From Sphingomonas naphthae (GTDB lineage: Bacteria; Pseudomonadota; Alphaproteobacteria; Sphingomonadales; Sphingomonadaceae), in assembly GCF_028607085.1 (NCBI RefSeq), contig NZ_CP117411.1, positions 1,860,001-1,924,000 of the forward strand: a stretch of 64,000 bases of DNA, written 5' to 3'. The notes below the pieces were generated by a model. That model made no database searches and was not told the DNA's origin. It saw only the letters and a program-made list of their open reading frames with translations. Positions 35,448 to 46,000 of the stretch are shown piece by piece. The first letter of the stretch is position 1. Each line of letters begins with the position of its first letter. The translations under genes and the position numbers were made by a program.

Positions 35448-38400
35448 TTAGCTTAGCTTTTGGCAATATTGAGCGGTTATTCTTCGCGCCGATACCAGTC
35501 AATCGCCATCGGGGTTACCTCTAGAATGCTATTTCTGAGCGGTTATTCTGCGGCCGATCTTCACCACCACCGGCCCAAATTTGCCTCTAGACCGCGATCT
35601 CTGAGCGGCTATTCTGAGGGCAGCCAGCACCTGATCCCTAATCTGGTTGCCTCTAGACCGCGATCTCTGAGCGGCTATTCTTGTCGGCTGGATATGCGGT
35701 TGCAGTGCTCAGTTGCCTCTAGACCGCGATCTCTGAGCGGCTATTCTCATATGAGGAACTCACAGGCGACCATTCGCGTTGCCTCTAGACCGCGATCTCT
35801 GAGCGGCTATTCTGGTCACATTTCGTCACCGGCGCGGGCGGCGAGTTGCCTCTAGACCGCGATCTCTGAGCGGCTATTCTAAGGCGTGCTTCTGCCAGCG
35901 AAGGCGAAAGGTTGCCATTAGACCGCGATCTCTGAGCGGCTATTCTTTCAAGTGCCTTGGGGTCATTTTTGGTGAAGTTGCCTCTAGACCGCGATCTCTG
36001 AGCGGCTATTCTCCAGCCCGGCACCTCGCGCGGTGTCACGTCGTTGCCTCTAGACCGCGATCTCTGAGCGGCTATTCTCCAGCGCCTCGGCGACCCAGCC
36101 GACAAGAAGTTGCCTCTAGACCGCGATCTCTGAGCGGCTATTCTCAGCACGTAGATGTATGGCCGGGCGGGCAAGTTGCCTCTAGACCGCGATCTCTGAG
36201 CGGCTATTCTGACGCGCTTTGTCGTGTAGAAGCCGATGTAGTTGCCTCTAGACCGCGATCTCTGAGCGGCTATTCTTGAGCTTGCTCGCCGTCCCGCTCG
36301 GCAGGCGTTGCCTCTAGACCGCGATCTCTGAGCGGCTATTCTTCTTGGCGAAGATGAAGCCCCACACCTACGGTTGCCTCTAGACCGCGATCTCTGAGCG
36401 GCTATTCTCATCGTCTTCGCGATCCATGAAGCCAGCGCGTTGCCTCTAGACCGCGATCTCTGAGCGGCTATTCTTGTAGACGCCGTTCATCACCATGCCG
36501 GCGGGTTGCCTCTAGACCGCGATCTCTGAGCGGCTATTCTCCCCGGCTGGCTTCGTGCCCAAGCAGGCGCGTTGCCTCTAGACCGCGATCTCTGAGCGGC
36601 TATTCTGCGTTGAGCAAGCGGCGATGCACATAGAGCGTTGCCTCTAGACCGCGATCTCTGAGCGGCTATTCTGCGTGGTGCAGGTGGTCGGCCGCCTCGA
36701 CAGTTGCCTCTACACCGCGATCTCTGAGCGGCTATTCTGGAGGAGTTGCGGGAGCAGGTGCTCGCTGCGTTGCCTCTAGACCGCGATCTCTGAGCGGCTA
36801 TTCTGCAAACCTATCGCTATGCCGCCACGCAGGCGTTGCCTCTAGACCGCGATCTCTGAGCGGCTATTCTGATGACCTTGGGCGGCCGGCGGATGGTGCT
36901 GTTGCCTCTAGACCGCGATCTCTGAGCGGCTATTCTCGATCCGCTCAGCTTCGACACGCTGGCGCTGTTGCCTCTAGACCGCGATCTCTGAGCGGCTATT
37001 CTCTCCAGCTCGATCGAGTATGTGCAGGAGACGTTGCCTCTAGACCGCGATCTCTGAGCGGCTATTCTTCGCCTAGGCCAAAACGCTTGCCGCTGCCTGT
37101 TGCCTCTAGACCGCGATCTCTGAGCGGCTATTCTGTTTGGGACGGTCGCGACCACAACGAACGCGTTGCCTCTAGACCGCGATCTCTGAGCGGCTATTCT
37201 CATCGTTGGCAGCTGGCCGAATTGGACACTGTTGCCTCTAGACCGCGATCTCTGAGCGGCTATTCTCAATCATAACCTCGCGCAAGTTATGGTTAAGTTG
37301 CCTCTAGACCGCGATCTCTGAGCGGCTATTCTCGGCGCCAACATGTTCGCGCTGGTCGCGGGGTTGCCTCTAGACCGCGATCTCTGAGCGGCTATTCTGC
37401 CTGGCCGAGACGCCCCACCGGGTGGCCAGTTGCCTCTAGACCGCGATCTCTGAGCGGCTATTCTCAACTCGGTGCCGCTGTAATCGCCGCCGGAGTTGCC
37501 TCTAGACCGCGATCTCTGAGCGGCTATTCTTACGAAAATAACGCCAACATGGGAGCGCGTGTTGCCTCTAGACCGCGATCTCTGAGCGGCTATTCTGTCG
37601 ACTGATGACGGCTGGCGTGATGTCGCGTTGCCTCTAGACCGCGATCTCTGAGCGGCTATTCTGGCGCGGCAGTTTGATGGTCATCTTGGTAAGTTGCCTC
37701 TAGACCGCGATCTCTGAGCGGCTATTCTCCATACGCGGGCATATAGCGGCCACGCGCTGTTGCCTCTAGACCGCGATCTCTGAGCGGCTATTCTGAGGTG
37801 TTCTACGTCCTGTCGCCGGTGGCAGTTGCCTCTAGACCGCGATCTCTGAGCGGCTATTCTCACGGGCAGTATCGCCCATAGTGGCGAGATGTTGCCTCTA
37901 GACCGCGATCTCTGAGCGGCTATTCTAGCTATTCAGGCGCTCAATCTGAGCGATAGGTTGCCTCTAGACCGCGATCTCTGAGCGGCTATTCTCCCTACTC
38001 ATCGAGAGCGTCCGCCTTGGCCGTTGCCTCTAGACCGCGATCTCTGAGCGGCTATTCTATAGCCCGAAACCGCCTGCACGGTCGCGTCGTTGCCTCTAGA
38101 CCGCGATCTCTGAGCGGCTATTCTCACCAGCGCGGCGCGCTCTTCATTGGTCATGTTGCCTCTAGACCGCGATCTCTGAGCGGCTATTCTCGGGCTCATT
38201 CTCCGCCTCGCTGTCGATCGGTTGCCTCTAGACCGCGATCTCTGAGCGGCTATTCTCTCTCCGAAGGCGAGCAGCCCATGTTCAGCGTTGCCTCTAGACC
38301 GCGATCTCTGAGCGGCTATTCTATTGTGGACAAGGTGCGGAAGGCCCTCCACGTTGCCTCTAGACCGCGATCTCTGAGCGGCTATTCTGCGAAAGGGCCA

Positions 38401-39774
38401 GCAGCGCGCCACCGCTGCGTTGCCTCTAGACCGCGATCTCTGAGCGGCTATTCTTCCTCGTAGATCGGCACCGGGGCGAGGGAGGTTGCCTCTAGACCGC
38501 GATCTCTGAGCGGCTATTCTTCCGCCGCGCATGTCGAAATCGACCATGGTGTTGCCTCTAGACCGCGATCTCTGAGCGGCTATTCTCGTCGATCGCGTTG
38601 AACGCCGCGACGAGGTGTTGCCTCTAGACCGCGATCTCTGAGCGGCTATTCTGCGAGCTGGCGCGGATGCTGGACGCGCGGGGTTGCCTCTAGACCGCGA
38701 TCTCTGAGCGGCTATTCTACGCTGCTCGTTCGCGACGTGCAATCGGGTGTTGCCTCTAGACCGCGATCTCTGAGCGGCTATTCTGCGCCGCTTGTTCCAT
38801 CGCCGCTTTCTCTTGTTGCCTCTAGACCGCGATCTCTGAGCGGCTATTCTGCTGTTCTATGGCGAGGGCGCGAACGGCAAGTTGCCTCTAGACCGCGATC
38901 TCTGAGCGGCTATTCTACGCTGCACCCGCACAAGGAGGCGGAGTTCGTTGCCTCTAGACCGCGATCTCTGAGCGGCTATTCTGACACGAACCTCCGGGTG
39001 GCGCGCGCGGCCGTTGCCTCTAGACCGCGATCTCTGAGCGGCTATTCTGCCCTTTTCCATTTTACAAGTCCTCCCCTCGTTGCCTCTAGACCGCGATCTC
39101 TGAGCGGCTATTCTAGCAGTGTCCACGCTGGACAGATTGTCGGTGTTGCCTCTAGACCGCGATCTCTGAGCGGCTATTCTTCGTTTTTCGCGAACCAGAA
39201 AGGGGGTGATGTTGCCTCTAGACCGCGATCTCTGAGCGGCTATTCTGGTGGTTTATTCGTCTCTAACCGGCTCCGAGTTGCCTCTAGACCGCGATCTCTG
39301 AGCGGCTATTCTCACCCGGCTTGGGATGAATGTACGGCTCTTGTTGCCTCTAGACCGCGATCTCTGAGCGGCTATTCTCTGACCCATCGCCGCGCTGCCG
39401 TTGATCACGTTGCCTCTAGACCGCGATCTCTGAGCGGCTATTCTGTCGCCAAGCTGGGGGCTGATATTCTTTTGGTTGCCTCTAGACCGCGATCTCTGAG
39501 CGGCTATTCTCGATCGCTACTCGACCGAGATCGTGGTGCAGTTGCCTCTAGACCGCGATCTCTGAGCGGCTATTCTGGGACGGATCGGGACGGCGCCGCC
39601 GACGCCGTTGCCTCTAGACCGCGATCTCTGAGCGGCTATTCTGAGGGTGTCGCGCGAGATCGGCTCACCACTGTTGCCTCTAGACCGCGATCTCTGAGCG
39701 GCTATTCTCCGGCCGTCTGACGAGCGTCGACGCGGATGGTTGCCTCTAGACCGCGATCTCTGAGCGGCTATTCT
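35448..39774 (+). CRISPR. CRISPR array, distal part (66 repeats), type II-C
   Basis: 36-nt repeat beginning GTTGCCTCTAGACCGCGATC and ending TCTGAGCGGCTATTCT, spaced by 30-nt spacers (66-bp period). Positions step by 66 from 35845 to 39739; between 35778 and 35845 the step is 67, a single 31-nt spacer. The first copy (35448-35483) keeps only its 3' half, the second (35514-35549) has several changes, and the third starts with T instead of G. Single-copy variants occur at 35911 (CCATTAG) and 36703 (CTACACC). Strand assigned from the tracrRNA anti-repeat and from the -10-like repeat end. Decay is at the metQ end, so the oldest spacers lie there. Confidence 0.99.
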
Positions 39775-39804
39775 GGCGGTGTTCCTGTGACCTGCTCCCC
39801 GTTT

Positions 39805-40653
39805 TCATGCCGCTGATAAGTTAGCTTCGGTGTCCTCATGCCCCTGGCGGGGGCGGTTGGTAAACTCGGCGGGCGCCATGCCGCCGAGGCTGCTGTGCGG
39901 ACGCACGGTGTTATAGTCTGTCCGCCATGCCTCGATGATCCGTCTCGCCGCAGCCAGCGAGGAGAACAGGTGCTCGTTCAGGCACTCGTCGCGCAAGCGA
40001 CCATTGAAGCTCTCGACAAAGCCGTTCTGCTGCGGCTTGCCCGGCGCGATGTAATGCCACTCCACGCCCGTGTCCTGGCACCAGGCGAGGACGGCGTGAC
40101 TGGTCAGTTCGGTCCCGTTGTCGCTGACCACCATGCATGGCAGCCCACGACGCTCGGCGATGGCCGTCAGCTCCCGCACGACACGCCGCCCTGACAGCGA
40201 GGTATCGACGATGCAGGCCAGGCACTCCCGGCTGTAGTCGTCGATGACATTGAGCAGGCGGAACCGCCGGCCGCAGGCCAATGCATCCGACACGAAGTCG
40301 AGCGACCAGCGCTGGTTGGGTTCCTGCGGAATCGCCATCGGCGCCCGCGTGCCCAACGCTCGTTTTCGGCCGCCGCGCTTTCGCACCGTCAGCCGCTCCT
40401 CGCGATACAGCCGGTACATCTTCTTCAGGTTCATGCCCTTGCCTTCACGCCGGAGCAGGACCGCCAGCCGGCGATAACCGAACCGACGACGCTCGTTGGC
40501 GATCTCGCGCATCCGTTCGCGCACAGCGTCGTCCTTCCCGCGAAGCGGCTCATATTGCCATGCCGACCGGTTGACCCCGATCAGTCTGCAAGCGCGACGC
40601 TCGGAGAAGCCGTGGTCGGCCATCAGCTTCTCCACCGCAGCGTAGCGATCCAC
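39805..40653 (-). CDS. IS3-family transposase OrfB (DDE integrase core)
   Basis: 282 residues. Helical N-terminal part ([18 protein letters not shown]), then the rve core with the DDE residues in [23 protein letters not shown] and [16 protein letters not shown], ending in [14 protein letters not shown]. It is made mainly as an OrfAB fusion: the -1 frame at the end of OrfA runs directly into this frame. Confidence 0.96.
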   Translation of the reverse strand: MDRYAAVEKLMADHGFSERRACRLIGVNRSAWQYEPLRGKDDAVRERMREIANERRRFGYRRLAVLLRREGKGMNLKKMYRLYREERLTVRKRGGRKRALGTRAPMAIPQEPNQRWSLDFVSDALACGRRFRLLNVIDDYSRECLACIVDTSLSGRRVVRELTAIAERRGLPCMVVSDNGTELTSHAVLAWCQDTGVEWHYIAPGKPQQNGFVESFNGRLRDECLNEHLFSSLAAARRIIEAWRTDYNTVRPHSSLGGMAPAEFTNRPRQGHEDTEANLSAA

Positions 40654-40661
40654 AGACCGGG

Positions 40662-40925
40662 TCAGTTTTTTCCCAGCAGATCCTTCAGCGCCGACACGTC
40701 CAGCATCGACTCCGCCAGCAGCTTCTTCAGCCGACGGTTCTCATCCTCGAGCGTGCGCAACCGCGCCGCCTCCGACACGGTCATGCCGCCGTACTTCGCC
40801 TTCCAGTTGTAGAACGTCGCATCGCTGATGCCATGCTTCCGGCATAGCTCGGCGGTCTTCACGCCCGCCTCGTGCTCACGCAGCACGCCAATAATCTGGT
40901 CCTCGGTAAAACGGCCTCGACGCAT
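40662..40925 (-). CDS. IS3-family transposase OrfA (HTH protein)
   Basis: 87 residues: [20 protein letters not shown] and [20 protein letters not shown] form the HTH_Tnp_1 domain, followed by a leucine-zipper-like [20 protein letters not shown]. The slippery heptamer A AAA AAC lies at 40671-40665 on the minus strand just before the stop; a -1 slip joins LLGKK to [13 protein letters not shown] of OrfB, giving full transposase. Confidence 0.95.
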   Translation of the reverse strand: MRRGRFTEDQIIGVLREHEAGVKTAELCRKHGISDATFYNWKAKYGGMTVSEAARLRTLEDENRRLKKLLAESMLDVSALKDLLGKN

Positions 40926-41005
40926 CGCTCGTCTCCATCTGACGAGCTAACCTACCAATGGCATGATTTCCGGGGAGCAGGTCACCTGCAAAAGCCCAGC
41001 GACCT

Positions 41006-41701
41006 GTTGCCTCTAGACCGCGATCTCTGAGCGGCTATTCTTACGGTCGGCATCGAGACGTTTCTGGACCAGTTGCCTCTAGACCGCGATCTCTGAGCGG
41101 CTATTCTCCCCTAGCAGCGCGGGCGCGGTGCGTTTTCGTTGCCTCTAGACCGCGATCTCTGAGCGGCTATTCTCGGCGATCGGCGGCGGCGTCGAGGCGG
41201 GCGGTTGCCTCTAGACCGCGATCTCTGAGCGGCTATTCTCGCGCGCGATCCCGATCGTGATCCAATGGGGTTGCCTCTAGACCGCGATCTCTGAGCGGCT
41301 ATTCTCGGGCAGCTTGGCGGCCAGATAGGCCTTCTGTTGCCTCTAGACCGCGATCTCTGAGCGGCTATTCTCCTCGACGCGGCGATGACGCTGGTGCCGG
41401 AGTTGCCTCTAGACCGCGATCTCTGAGCGGCTATTCTTGTCGTTCGGATCGAACGCGCAGGACGCGCGTTGCCTCTAGACCGCGATCTCTGAGCGGCTAT
41501 TCTTTGTCGAGGATGCGGCGTCGCTCGGCCTCCGTTGCCTCTAGACCGCGATCTCTGAGCGGCTATTCTCCAGACGGGATAGCCACTGTCGCGCCCGGAG
41601 TTGCCTCTAGACCGCGATCTCTGAGCGGCTATTCTGCGAGAGAGAAGCACTCGGACCATAGGTCGGTTGCCTCTAGACCGCGATCTCTGAGCGGCTATTC
41701 T
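41006..41701 (+). CRISPR. CRISPR array, cas-proximal part (11 repeats)
   Basis: Eleven identical 36-nt repeats at exact 66-bp steps from 41006 to 41666, with 30-nt spacers. It is the same array as 35448-39774, cut by the IS. All copies match the consensus, in keeping with this being the growing end next to cas2. Counting the degenerate copies, the array has 77 repeats and 76 spacers. Confidence 0.99.
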
Positions 41702-41748
41702 GGATATCCGGTTATCTCGTTGATCGCAAACGAGATAACCGGATATCC
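41702..41748. terminator. Perfect 20-bp hairpin between the last repeat and cas2
   Basis: Arm GGATATCCGGTTATCTCGTT (41702-41721), a 7-nt loop, and its exact complement at 41729-41748. It begins on the base after the last repeat. No T tract follows on either strand. It may stop plus-strand transcription started in the repeats from running antisense into cas2-cas1-cas9, or act as leader signal for spacer integration. Confidence 0.6.
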
Positions 41749-41773
41749 CACCATCAAAAATCGATCCGAATCG

Positions 41774-42112
41774 CTAGAATAGCGCCAGTTGCCCCGGATT
41801 TTTTCGCGCCCTTCTGCGCCGCTGCCCCGAAAATCGAACGATGTTTTCATACTGGCGATCCGTGAAGCTGAGGATGTGGATGTCGCCGCGGTCGGGCAGT
41901 TGGGCCTCGATTCGCCGCATATAGGCTTCGAACTGTTCCTTGCCGTTGCAGAAACGGGCGTAGACCGAAAACTGGCTCTTCTCGAAGCCTTCGTCCAGCA
42001 GGAACTCGCGGAATTTGGTGGCGGCGCGGGACTGCTCCTTGGTGGTCACCGGCAGGTCGAACATCACGAAGATCCACATCAGCCGATAGCCACTGAGCTG
42101 CGTCGCCGTCAC
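41774..42112 (-). CDS. cas2: CRISPR adaptation endoribonuclease-fold protein Cas2
   Basis: 112 residues; partner of Cas1 in spacer integration. Ferredoxin-like Cas2 with MWIFVMFDLPVTTKEQ on the first strand (conserved Asp), KFREFLLDEGFEKSQFSVYAR, and DIHILSFTDRQYENIV. The basic tail QRRRRARKNPGQLALF is common in type II-C Cas2. ATG at 42112 overlaps the cas1 stop by 4 nt; an internal ATG at codon 12 also begins the conserved strand. Confidence 0.96.
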   Translation of the reverse strand: MTATQLSGYRLMWIFVMFDLPVTTKEQSRAATKFREFLLDEGFEKSQFSVYARFCNGKEQFEAYMRRIEAQLPDRGDIHILSFTDRQYENIVRFSGQRRRRARKNPGQLALF

Positions 42113-43032
42113 GCCAGCAGCGAATCGAGCCCGGCCAGTTCCAGCGCCGAAGGCGGCTGGGGCAGGACGAGATCGGCGGCGCGGCCGGTCTGGAAGCTGG
42201 TGGCGAGTGTCTGCGCGGCGCGGATGGCGGCGCCGGCCACCGTCGTCACCCCACCCTCGCCCGGCAGGTCGATCGCGATGAGGCCGGCGAAGGCGTGCTT
42301 GACCTCGGGCGTGACGCCCGCCACGCCGCGCGCCATCAGCCGCACCGTCAGCGCGTCGGCCAACGGGCGGAAGGGTTCGATCAGATCATCGGCCAGCGCG
42401 AAGGCGTTGCCGCGATTGGCGTGGTGCACGCCGATCGAAGGATGCAGGCCCGATGCCACCACCGCCCGCGCGCACATCGATCGAAGGATGGCATAGCCAT
42501 AGTTGAGCAGGGCATTGGCGCCATCGGCATCGCGATCGCGGCGGAAGGCCTCGCCCATCAGCAGCGGCCAGTAGCGCCGCGCCGCCTGCGCCTCGACATT
42601 CTCGGGGTCGCCCGATCCCACCCGCTTCGCAAGCAGATCGAAGGCCGAGGCCGGGCGGCCGTTGGCCTCCAGCACCGCCGCCTGCCAGCGGATCTTGGCG
42701 ACGACGATGCGGCGCCAGAGTTGCTTGGCGAGCGGTCGCCCCGCCTCCCACTGCGCGCGCATCCGCCCATTCTGCGCATGGTGGCCGTCGAGCGGCAGGC
42801 ATACGGCGACCGGCGCATGGTTCGGCCCGCACAGCAGCAGGATCGCGCCGCGCTCGGCCAGTGCGACGATGAGGTTGGTCGACCAGGTGACGCCGTGCGC
42901 ATGAACGATCACCGCCGCCACATCGTCGAGCGGGATGCGCCCCACCTCGTCGCGATCCTCCGAGACGATCAGGAAGCCGCGATAGGCGGAGAGATGCCGG
43001 CCGTCGGTGGCGATATCGACGATGCGATCCAC
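42109..43032 (-). CDS. cas1: CRISPR integrase Cas1, type II
   Basis: 307 residues. N-terminal beta domain (RIVDIATDGRHLSAYRGFLI), C-terminal helical domain with the metal ligands Glu148 (NVEAQAARRYW), His203/204 (SIGVHHANRGN) and Asp216 (LADDLIEPFRPL). It inserts new spacers into the array with Cas2. It lies 22 nt after the cas9 stop and overlaps cas2, so cas9-cas1-cas2 is one operon. No csn2 or cas4 follows, which fits subtype II-C. Confidence 0.97.
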   Translation of the reverse strand: MDRIVDIATDGRHLSAYRGFLIVSEDRDEVGRIPLDDVAAVIVHAHGVTWSTNLIVALAERGAILLLCGPNHAPVAVCLPLDGHHAQNGRMRAQWEAGRPLAKQLWRRIVVAKIRWQAAVLEANGRPASAFDLLAKRVGSGDPENVEAQAARRYWPLLMGEAFRRDRDADGANALLNYGYAILRSMCARAVVASGLHPSIGVHHANRGNAFALADDLIEPFRPLADALTVRLMARGVAGVTPEVKHAFAGLIAIDLPGEGGVTTVAGAAIRAAQTLATSFQTGRAADLVLPQPPSALELAGLDSLLA

Positions 43033-43054
43033 GGCCGGCCCCCGCCCCCGCGCC

Positions 43055-46000
43055 TTATTCCGCCGCCTCGGCGGCCGACGGACGTGGTCGGGTCGGGCGG
43101 ACGACCTTGCGTGGCGGGAAGCCCGGATCGAGTACCCGGCCCAGTTCGTCGATCCTTACTTTCCGCGCTTTCACCTTTTTCAAACCACCACATGTGGGCG
43201 CAAAATATTTGAACGGATCTTCGTCGATCGGCGCCGCGTCCCGCCTCTTGAGATCGCCAGATTGCTGCGGTTCCGCCAGAGTCACCTGTCCGTTCTGGCC
43301 GAACTTCACGACGCGCACGAAGCGCCGCTCCTCGCCGTCTCGCTCGATCGCCAACAGATCGTTCTGATGGAGGCTGAGCACCTTTTTCGCGGCTGGGTGC
43401 GGGCGGGGCGGCTCGATCGATTGGTGCGCATCGAACATCGATACGACGCCGGATCGTTCCTGCCCTTCACGATCCCGCCACCTCGTGATCCACTTCCCGT
43501 CGGGCATCTCCCACACGTCGTAGCGATAGTTGGAATCGCCCTTGTAGCCCTTGTAGGCGCGGCCTTCGCGGTCCCGAATGGGGATCACGGTGAGCGGCTC
43601 GGTCACGCGGACGCGACGGATGCGCGCATATTGCGGCATGATCTGGGGGAAGCTCTTGATCGCCCGATCGAAATTGCCACCGCAATCCTCGATATGCCGA
43701 TGCAGGGCTGTTCGCAGATCGGCATCGCGGATGGCCGGAATATCCGCCGGCTTGAGAGCGCCAAACGACTTGCGCCGCACGACGATGCTGTTGCCCTTGG
43801 CATCCGTCTCGCCGGTGAAGCCATAAGCGGTATCATTGTGCAGCCGGCCGGCGGTGGCATCCTTGCCCTTGGGCAGAGCCGCTTTCGAGGCGGTGCCATG
43901 ATCGGCGCGGTGACTGACGGTAATGGCGTTCACCGCCGTGCGCAGATCGTCGCGAAAGCCGTCCCACGGCGCGGGGATGATGATCCGTTCGCGGCCCTCG
44001 GCGCCTTCCTGGCCGGAGGCGCGGGCGATGGCGTTCAGCATCGATCGATCGACGATCGCGACCACCGCCGCGTCGATGGCGTGATGGCGATGGTCGAGCC
44101 GGTTCTTGGGCTGATCCGCCCCGCCGCCGAAATTATGATCGGGCAGCAGATCGTTGAGCCCCAGCTTGCGCCGTACCATCTCGGTCAGCCGGCCGGGCGA
44201 GACCCATACCTTGCCGGTGCCCTCGCCTTTGTCCGGATAGAGCGCCGCCAGATATTCGCGCGCCAGCCGTGAGAGATATTGGGTATCGACGAGATGGCGG
44301 GCGAGGAACCCCTCCTCCGAGCTGAACCGCTCCATCGCGTCTGGCTCGAACCGCCAACGCTTGTTGCGCGGAAGCTGCGCGGCGCGGGCGGCGATCGCTT
44401 CCCATTCGTTGCTCTGGCCCCAGGCTTCATAGGGCGAACGCTTGCCCTTGAAGCGATTGGCGCGGGTGACGCAGACGATCTTGTTGGCATTGCTGTCGTC
44501 GAGCGTGGCCCCGAACGGCAGAATGTGATCCACGTCCACCGCGCCGGAAAACAGCATCTCGATCGATATCTGTTCACCGCTGTAGACGCAGCGCCGATCG
44601 AGCACGTTGCCGGGATTAAGCTCCTCCCACAGCTTGAGGATCGCGCGGTTGCCGCCGCTGTCCTGAAGGCCGATCGCGGTGAGTTTCTCGGATCGCTTCT
44701 CCGCCGCCAGCCGGTTGTCGTTGTTCTCGCGATTGCGCTTCTTCTTCTCGTCGTCGGTGAGCTTCAGTTCGCGCGCCAGTTCGATCGCGATCTCGGCCGG
44801 CGGGCCGTAGGCGCGGATCAGGCGGTTGACGACGCGGCGCAGCTGGTTGAGCCCGATATGCACGGTCGGGTTGGTCAGCCGCCCGATCCGCATCTCCTCC
44901 GGGTCGCCCGGCTCGCCGGTGCCCGGCATGATGTGCCGTTCGAGCGCCACGCCATAATAAGGCAGCTCGTCGAACACCTCGCCGGTCCGCATGTCGCTGT
45001 GATGCGCGAAGCCCGCGCGCTGGACCGCTTCGCTATAGACGATCACCCGCCCGTCGATCGTGTCGTCGCGCAGCGCATCGATCAGCCGCAGCGTCGCGGT
45101 CAGGCCGAAGCGACCGTAACCCTGGGGCGGATGCGTCGCCGACACCGCCTTCGCCTGCGCGGGCGTCAGATCGTAGCGGCTCTCCAGCCAGCCGCGAAAC
45201 GCCTCCACCTCCGCGTCGCTTTCCAGTTCGTCGAGCTTATGGATGACCTCCCACTGCTCCTCCCAAGACAGATGAACCCAGCGATTGCCGAAGCGCGTCT
45301 TGGCGCCGAACAATGCGGCCACCTCGTCACCCTTCAGGTCGGTGCGGTTCTCGCTCTCCTTGTTGAAGCGCGCGTCGGGATCGAGCTTGAGCGTTTTGCG
45401 CAGGCTCTCGAAACTGACCTTGCCCTTGTCCTTCAGCTTCAGGAACAAAGTGTCGCGGTCCTCGGGTGTCAGCCGCTCCGCCTTCTCGCCCGGCCGCACG
45501 ATCATGAGCGCGTTCAGCTCTTCCAGCAGCCGGCGCTTCTGAAACAACGGATGCGCCTTGGCGATCCGCTCGTCGGTCGAGATCAGGGTGCATTTGCCGA
45601 TCTTCGGCGCGCGCAGCGGCCGCTGGTGAAAGACGATCTCGAACAGCCGCTTGAACACGTCCGGCGTCAGCACATCGGGATGATGCGGCGCCTGTACGTT
45701 CCAGATCGCCTCGAACTCCGCCTCGAGCAAGGCGCGGCCGGGGTAGAAATCATAGCCGTCGCCCTTGGCGCCCTCGCCGCTTTCCGGCCGCAGCCGGGTG
45801 CGGACGCTGGGGATTTCATTGGCGTTGGGCGCGCTCGCGCGGCGCAGGTGAAGAAACTCACCGAAGGTGCGCGCACCCACCTCCTCCATCCGTCCCCAGA
45901 GCCGATCGACCCCGATCGCGATCTTGCCGGCTTCGTCATCGGCCGCCCGGTCCGTCTTGCGATTGGATTTGAACCCGCGTCGCTGGTTGAGGTGGAAGAA

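Larger units (their letters stand above)
39788..40984 (-). mobile_element. IS3-family insertion sequence, IS407-like, inside a CRISPR spacer
   Basis: 1197 bp with terminal inverted repeats TGACCTGCTCCCCG (39788-39801) and CGGGGAGCAGGTCA (40971-40984). A 4-bp target duplication CCTG flanks it (39784-39787 and 40985-40988), as in the IS407 group. Removing the element and one CCTG restores a spacer of exactly 30 nt (39775-39787 plus 40989-41005). Both frames are intact, and ends and duplication are perfect, so the insertion is recent and may still be active. Confidence 0.97.

Noticed and set aside
37927-37956. Spacer containing repeat fragments GCTATTC and TCTGAGCG
   Set aside because: Matches are 7-8 nt, in the wrong order, and the spacer has normal length; chance is likely.
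35460-39720. Long open frames across the CRISPR array with a 22-residue repeated peptide (for example 38737-39720 plus and 35785-36411 minus)
   Set aside because: The repeat-spacer unit is 66 bp, a multiple of three, so any frame open in the repeat stays in register. These are array artefacts, not repeat proteins.
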